NCBI GenBank assembly: GCA_032622095.1
Contig: CP136061.1
Location: 260,740,077 to 260,804,076, forward strand
Direction of reading: 5' to 3'
Length of the DNA stretch: 64,000 nt
Source: Siphonodentalium dalli
Taxonomy: Eukaryota > Mollusca > Scaphopoda > Gadilida > Siphonodentaliidae
Part shown: positions 57,675 through 64,000 of the stretch, piece by piece
Layout: the number at the start of each line of letters is the position of its first letter
How positions within the stretch are numbered: position 1 is the first letter of the stretch
Program-made: the position numbers and the translations under genes
Notes under the pieces: generated by a model
Seen by the model: only the letters and a program-made list of their open reading frames with translations
Databases searched by the model: none
What the model was told of the DNA's origin: nothing

Positions 57675-59226
57675 GGGGCCTGTTTCACGAAGCAATGTCA
57701 TAAGATTATCTTAAGATGGACTTAATCTAAGATCTAAGGTGGATCTTATGATGTAACTTTTCCGTTTCAAGAACGCGTTTCACAAAACAAGATTAAGTCC
57801 TACTTAAGTAGTAATTTAAGTTCGCGCGCTTTTAGACTGGCTCTCGACAATTTATTACAGCTATGCACAGAAAATGTTGGTTCTGTGTATGTTATATGCC
57901 TAGGTACAGTGTCTGGTGACAGATACTAGGGCGTGTCTAGAATAATTATGATATTTTAATGCAAAGACGATAGTCAGTATAACGACTGGTGCATACTTAA
58001 CTGCACGAGCGCGCTTTTTAACTGTGTTTTCGCGTCAGACCCCATCCACACATAGTTGCATGCTCCCAATGCCTATTTTATACAAACGTAACAAGCTCAA
58101 ATATATTATTTCAGTTATTAAAGGGACTTATACATTGTAACTCAGAATGTGAACCTTCACCCATATAGCATGCCATCAAGGCGACGCGAGACATGTGTTC
58201 GCTCCTTTCAATGCTGATATTATGTTCTAATACATTATATACTCCTTTGAAGTATCTATAATACCAGGAAACCGAATATGTCGCCACGACGCATGTATAC
58301 ACATACAATACACCACAATGGAAGCACTGAGCTAAACGCTCTTTATTGATTGCCAACATTCATGGAATACTAACACAAAACGCTCTTTATTTATATTGCT
58401 ATAATGTGGTTATTAATTACTACCATTTCTGAAACACCCCTCCGTGCTAGCAAGGTGTTATTCAGTTAAATGTGTTTATAATAATATATACATGAACTAG
58501 ATCCCATCCACATTTCGGACCAACTGCGGATCACAACGTAGGTCTTAACTTTAAGATTATCTTATGACACCTCACACCAGTCTTAAAGTTAAGACCAAAG
58601 TTAAGACCATCTTAGGTTAAGACTTTGTTCGTGAAACGCACTTATGACTGAAGTTTGAACTTATGACCATCTTAAGTCCCAACTATGTCATAAGTTGCCT
58701 TCATGAAACAGGCCCCAGGCTTTTTACCTTCGAATTGTACTACATTTCAATGATATTGTCTTATTTCTGACACCAACTCACCAGTAAACGCAAAGCTTGT
58801 CATTTTAAAAGCCTGTGATGTACTCATGTTCGAGTTTAAATCGTGGAACCCATGCAAGTCTAAGATCCATATGCGAATATAAGGCCACTGACTATAGACC
58901 GTAAGATACATGCGCTGATTCGCCCACCCCACCCCAGCCGCTATCCAGCATCCCTGTCAAACAATTAGTCAACTCGGACTCGGCTCTTTCTCGATAACCT
59001 CTCAATGCCGTACATACAGATTGCACAAGCCCACATTTTTTTTGTTCCGGACTGTAGAAAATTGTCGATAACCAGTCTAAATGAGCGGGAACTTAACTTA
59101 CTACTTATGTAGGACTTAATCTTGTTTTGTGAAACGCGTTCTTGAAACGGAAAAGTTTACACCTTAGATCTTACATTAAGTCCATCTTAAGATAATCTTA
59201 TGACATTGCTTCATGAAACAGGGCCC
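57675..59226. mobile_element. 1.55-kb element, GGGCCTGTTTCACGAAGC ends
   Basis: The left arm (GGGGCCTGTTTCACGAAGCA, then TTAAGATGGACTTAATCT) and the right arm (59105-59226, its inverse) bound a 1.55-kb interval. Inside, 58547-58717 is a half copy of the 170-bp element. The other interior frames (such as 58111-58359 minus) match no family I know. Target duplication not resolved. Confidence 0.65.
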
Positions 59227-60049
59227 AGGCGTATGTGTATATAGATCAAATTACGGAGACAGGACTCAGTGTGAGTGTTCATTGCTTCAAATGTGCTTGC
59301 TTCGGTGGGCGTGAACAAACTCTCATGCAATATGGAAATGGCCATATATCGATCAGAATGGCACAATGAGGTGTCCCTCAAATTGAATCAAGCTTGAAAC
59401 AACCATCATCTCCATGCCGATCTCGCGAACATTCACTTGCTTATATAAAGGGAAATCAAATCATTATGTTTTCGATTGATAATGGCCAGTTCGCGCTGGC
59501 CCAAAACAGATTGTAGCCAAAATGTTAGCCATATATAGACTTTGTTTAGCCAAATGAAAACATTTAAAGCCACCTTTTACCCCTGAGTGTAATCTGTTTG
59601 TTTACATTATGAATATTGGATTGACCAAATACACGGATGCTAAACAGAGATATCAACGTATAGTTTTTGGTAAAATACGGCTGTTAATTAAGATTAGCCG
59701 GTTGTAATATTGGCCTAATTTATACACGAAATTACGTTTAGGGTTTATTCTTTCGACAAACCGTTGTGTATGGAATGTAATTAATAATAATCACCCACGA
59801 AATAAGGCTTGTGTGAAACATATTTGGGTGGAATCTATTAACTGATTTTGATAATAATTTGTTTTAAAGTCACATATACCATCATGTGAGTGGTTTAGCT
59901 TTGGTTCGTTAATTACGCTAACGCGTGGTCATATTATTTTACTCAATGTCATTCAATAGAAAAGTGTATATAGTATGAGAATACAAATTCATATTTACTA
60001 GATAATCACCATTATATATGGTCTATCTCTTCCCAGCAAGGTTTATATA
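59227..60049. other. half-repeat then plain sequence
   Basis: 59235-59390 resembles the right half of 57119-57350. The rest has no recognised feature. Confidence 0.45.
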
Positions 60050-60220
60050 AATTCCAGGGTATAAAATAATAGATATGAGTCGAGGACACCTGTCCTAAAA
60101 AGCTTTTATAATTCATATCAATTTTATTTAGAATATCTTATGACATGCACGGGACAGTTAATAACATAAATCCACAAGAAAACATCCAGAGCGTACCAAG
60201 AAGGATAACTCTATATTATT
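60050..60220. mobile_element. decayed fragment of the AGGTACTCAATCCG element
   Basis: ATATGAGTCGAGGACACCTG and AAGGATAACTCTAT match the body of that family; no ends remain. Confidence 0.5.
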
Positions 60221-60623
60221 AGTCCCAATCCCGGAACAATGCAGATCAACTAAGAGATTTTATCTGGATTACAATCACTTTATTATGCCTTTATATAGAC
60301 AATTAATACACCCCATCTTCAGTTTTATATGTATGTATAACCGGCAGTTAAATCCCTGTATAATTCGTCCAATCGAAATAATCCCCCATGTAACATAGTA
60401 TACACAGGAAGAAATTACTGCTCGCATATCACTCCCTGAATGGCCTGCACTGATAGTCCACTGTGCCAACTATAATGTACCAATATCATCGATTTACATG
60501 TTGTTTCTGCTACATTCCGTTGAGAGGATTTCAACAAAATTGGAGAAGTTTACGTAATCATAGGAGTCTGTACACCCTATGTTTGCTTTATGCACGAGTC
60601 CCATTACCATGATTACACGGTCG
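60221..60623. other. no feature recognised
   Basis: Plain sequence. Confidence 0.4.
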
Positions 60624-60893
60624 AACTGGAGATCGCCAGATGCCCTTCCACCAGGTAAATACGTAAACCTTCCCATGAACTGGAGATCGCCAGATGCCCT
60701 TCGACCAGGTAAATACGTAAACCTTCCCATGAACTGGAGATCGCCAGATGCCCTTCCACCAGGTAAATACGTAAACCTTCCCATGAACTGGAGATCGCCA
60801 GATGCCCTTCCACCAGGTAAATACGTAAACCTTCCCATGAACTGGAGATCACCAGATGCCCTTCCACCAGGTAAATGTGTAAACCTTCCCATT
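60624..60893. repeat. 54-bp minisatellite, five units
   Basis: Units starting AACTGGAGATCGCCAGATGC at 60624, 60678, 60732, 60786 and 60840 are nearly identical. As 54 is a multiple of three, three frames stay open (145 codons plus strand, 132 and 84 codons minus strand), giving 18-residue peptide repeats. I see no start context or flanking homology that makes any of them a gene. Confidence 0.95.
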
Positions 60894-60939
60894 ATAATTA
60901 TTTGTCAACAATCAATTTGTGATTCCTCGAAATGGACAG

Positions 60940-61130
60940 ACAACACTGATATGCATACGTGCTACCATGATAGGCCTCTGTTTGCACTGATATGCCTATG
61001 TGGGACCCTGATATGACCATGTGGGACACTGATGTGCCTATGTGGGACCCTAATATGCCTATTATATATGCAGGACCCTGGTATGCATATGGAGGACCCT
61101 GATAGGCCGCTATTTGCACTGATATATGCC
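60940..61130. repeat. degenerate repeat of TGATATGCCTATGTGGGACC
   Basis: About eight imperfect units of 20-28 bases. Confidence 0.75.
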
Positions 61131-61284
61131 ACGTGCTGGTTGTACAGTTATCTCATGGAATAGGGTTTAATTATGGCACTTAAGTGGTGCTGTCGGTGTG
61201 AGGGTTTGGAGGGTTTGGGTTGGGGCTAAAAGGTTGCTAACAGCTTATTTGTCGTCCATCAAACTTATATTATAATAGTTTGAT

Positions 61285-61705
61285 TTAACCCTTTACCCGA
61301 CAGAACGGCCCTGTGCCAATGCATTCTCTTATATATGCGAGTCGACCATAGGTCGCCTCGCATATATAAGAGAATGCATTGGCTTAACACATATTAAAAA
61401 TGATAAAATTGTCAAAGAATGTAAAAAATATTATAAAAATTGTTAAAAAATGTAAGAAAAAATGGTAAAAAGTGTTTTTTTAGACCAATGCATTCTCTTA
61501 TATATGCGAGGCGACCTATGGTCAACTCGCATATATAAGAGAATGCATTGGCACAGGGCATAACTGTAACCACCACAATGTGGTCAATGAACCGGTTCCA
61601 ATGATATCCATATTTGTATGGTGTTATTGAGACAGACCGAAGATATTTTAGGCTGTTGAAGCTTTATTTGGGCGTTTTTGGCCGTTTTGTTGGGTAAAGG
61701 GTTAA
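61285..61705. mobile_element. twin-hairpin TTAA element, complete
   Basis: TTAA at 61285-61288 and 61702-61705; ends CCCTTTACCCGACAG and TTGTTGGGTAAAGGG; short arm left, long arm right; hairpins at about 61314-61382 and 61483-61551. The spacer is slightly longer than in other copies. Confidence 0.9.
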
Positions 61706-62950
61706 AAGAGAATCTATGAGGTCTGATTCAAAGTTACAAAAGTTACACCGTAAAAATTGAGGGAGGAACACCAACATTTATAAAACAGTTACATGTCCAT
61801 CGCGGATATCTGGGTGAGTGGGTGTGTGCTCAAGAGGACCCAAACAGAATTTTTTTCCACAGCTCAAAAAATAAAAATTCCTCCGTATTGTTCAACTATT
61901 GTTGGCCTTAAAACTTAGAGATAATGTAATGTTAACACTAAAAATGCAATCTGCATGTAGACAGTCAGTATATTAGTAAATTGTTTCTTGCAGTAAAATT
62001 ACTAAATACCGGTATCATTGTCAGTCTAGGTCACTCCGAACGTATAATGCATGAACACATTGCATAAGCAATCACTGCCATGTCAAACTGAGCTAATAAC
62101 ATACACCAACATGTGTTAGGTAGTGTTGATAGGAAACAGACAGTGAGTGGTGAAAACAATTATAATATTCTTCCAAAAATGTTTGGACTTTGTAGGGGGG
62201 GGGGGTTGAGGGGTGGTAGGCCTAAAAACTGATCAAAGGTAAAAATAATCATACATGTCTGAAATGTTTTACCGACAGCCCCTTGAAACGATATCCAATA
62301 GCGAAAACATTTTACAGCATCGAAGATAAAAGAAATACAGATATAGTAAAAAATAGTAACATTTTGTATCCTTATAAAAGAAGAAAGTAAAACGTCAAGA
62401 GACAGAAAAGAAAATGAGAGAAAGCTGCAGGAAAGTGGGAGAAGGAGATGAAAAGCAGATTGTGATTGTTTTAATGTACAAGAAATAACCTTTTAATCAT
62501 ATGTTATTTCAAATTGTTTTCAGTCTTTTCACTCGGCCCTCTGGTCGGCCAGGATTTGTGGGAATTGACCCCCAATACGTCTGTCTGTGGTCACCTTGGC
62601 GAAACATTTGGGGCTGAAAAATATTTGGGTCAAGGTTAAAATAGTGCCGCTCTGCTAGGTCGGGAAAATTTCGGAATTTTTGGCAAATAACCATGGGAAC
62701 GTCCTTAGTGAAGTAGGACGTACATTTTGGCCGAAAATAATTCGAGCCGAAATGGGTCGACAATAGACAAAGTCAGAAAATAAACGGAAATTGTACGAAA
62801 TAACTTCAGAATCGTAAGTGGCCGTAAATCCAGTCCAATCCAATGACCGAAGATATGAACTGTTTCGACTTTTGGTGTAATAACAACATTTAATATAAAA
62901 TTATGCTTCGCTATAAAATAGCGGAAAATTACCAAAACATAGATCGTCGT
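61706..62950. other. no gene recognised
   Basis: G-run at 62196-62205. Overlapping minus-strand frames (62509-62935) of up to 84 codons show no domain. Confidence 0.4.
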
Positions 62951-63937
62951 ATCTATCTCTTCGGAGCTACAGTGAAATCACGTTTTGTTTATTTTATTCT
63001 TGGTTCCGTTATTTTACTGTAGCGTGAAACAAACAACTACCAGGAACACGAGCTGCGAAGGCTGATGCGTGATCAGCGCGTGCAAACTGCATGTCCGCTA
63101 TCCAATCAAAAGCGATGAATTTAATACGCCACGTGCACTTGATCAAACGATAATTATATGTTTGAGTGAAAGCCTACGTGTTAATTTCAACTTTATGTTA
63201 GGCCTCAGCTATTTCCTGTTTGTTAACACTGACACGTGCTCTCTCGAATTAAGTTGAGTTAATAATTTAATTAAGTAAGATTTAATTTAGCAAACTTTGA
63301 TCATTAGTATATCAAGCGCCTATAATAAAAATAATACATCTCATTCGTGACTGGAAAGAACTATTGAATTTTCACTCGCGGCTTGCAGCCCCTCGTGAAA
63401 TTCGATATTTCTGTCCAGGTATTCAAACAAAATTTGTAGGTATTCTCTATAATCCACGCTAAATACTGGTTGAAATATTAAACTATCATAACAATATGAA
63501 CCTACTTTTGGTCTGGAATGTTCAGCTAGTGTTGTGACATACATATAGAATACACCCATAGTAGCCGAGAATAACACATTTTCACCACGAGGGGTATTGT
63601 GGTTAAAACCACAATTCCACGAGTGATGAATTTTTTTTATTCTCGGCTACTATGGGTGTATTTTGTTTATACCATAATTATTATTCTTCGGTCGCTTCGT
63701 AAATGTATTGCTACTCTGTTGGTGACTGTTAACCGAGTGACCCAAATATGTTAAGTTATCATGAATGTGGGTCACGCGTAGTAATACATATTTCTAGGAA
63801 ATTCGGTGATCCGCCACTTTCCTGGGCATCATTCAGCTGATGTGAACACACATTCAGATTTCCCACATTGCAGATACCATTAACAATCTATACGTTGTTA
63901 TCAAAATGTAAGCCGTCGTTCGCTTTAAACACGGAAA
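62951..63937 (-). mobile_element. 1-kb dispersed repeat, copy 2
   Basis: Reverse complement of 36177-37135 at very high identity, including the ATACACCCATAGTAGCCGAG inverted pair (with extra bases in its loop) and the 78-codon frame at 63341-63577 (minus). The flanking 198-bp direct repeats seen at copy 1 are absent here, which marks the element edges. Confidence 0.85.
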
Positions 63938-64000
63938 GGCAGACGAACACGTGCGTTTGTTTTGTATACATGTTCAACAGCTATCGCCGACCTGTATAAA

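Noticed and set aside
60624-60893. CRISPR-like array
   Set aside because: Units are contiguous 54-bp tandem copies with no unique spacers; the window is eukaryotic.
62509-62935. Overlapping minus-strand frames as exons
   Set aside because: Three overlapping frames of similar length, no domain and no splice consensus.

Overview
The window reads as gene-poor nuclear DNA from an animal, most likely a marine invertebrate; a mollusc or other lophotrochozoan is my guess, not a proof. Reasons: no dense reading frames or operons, pervasive TA, CA/TG and poly-T microsatellites, Helitron-, hAT-, TTAA-target and LINE-type repeats, a U2 snRNA fragment, a tRNA-derived SINE, and two broken copies of a class A G protein-coupled receptor exon. 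No intact full-length protein gene could be recognised.

Layout. 1-9.3 kb: four Helitron-like elements sharing one 5' end (1206-3154, 6147-6869, 6882-7455, 7479-8219), one of them holding a U2 snRNA fragment and an array of TCAAGGTCA boxes; a long-inverted-repeat element with a nested foldback (3285-5712); and a 62-bp tandem array organised in 186-bp triplets. 9.3-14.9 kb: mostly plain AT-rich sequence, a long hairpin, and a hAT remnant with a BED zinc-finger relic inserted in another element. 15-25 kb: a thicket of foldback elements built from short palindrome arrays, with a 165-bp tandem repeat. 25.7-28.8 kb: two 98 percent identical receptor exon copies separated by a 5'-truncated LINE fragment. 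29-35 kb and 56-62 kb: TTAA-flanked elements carrying twin hairpins, and a SINE. 35.9-37.4 and 62.9-63.9 kb: the two inverted copies of a roughly 1 kb dispersed repeat. 40.57-56.06 kb: a possible 15.5 kb element bounded by TAA and a near-perfect terminal inverted repeat, with a 380-bp satellite and many nested elements inside. 57-60 kb: nested GGGCC-ended elements.

The main theme is inverted-repeat biology. Several foldback families have interiors made of arrays of their own short palindrome. Two TTAA-flanked families with different terminal repeats carry the same twin-hairpin module, with paired (compensated) differences near the loops. These would form long double-stranded RNA if transcribed. 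Apart from the receptor exons, the only hints of host genes are a possible terminal coding exon at 49946-50012 and a strong splice donor at 45277; both are weak.
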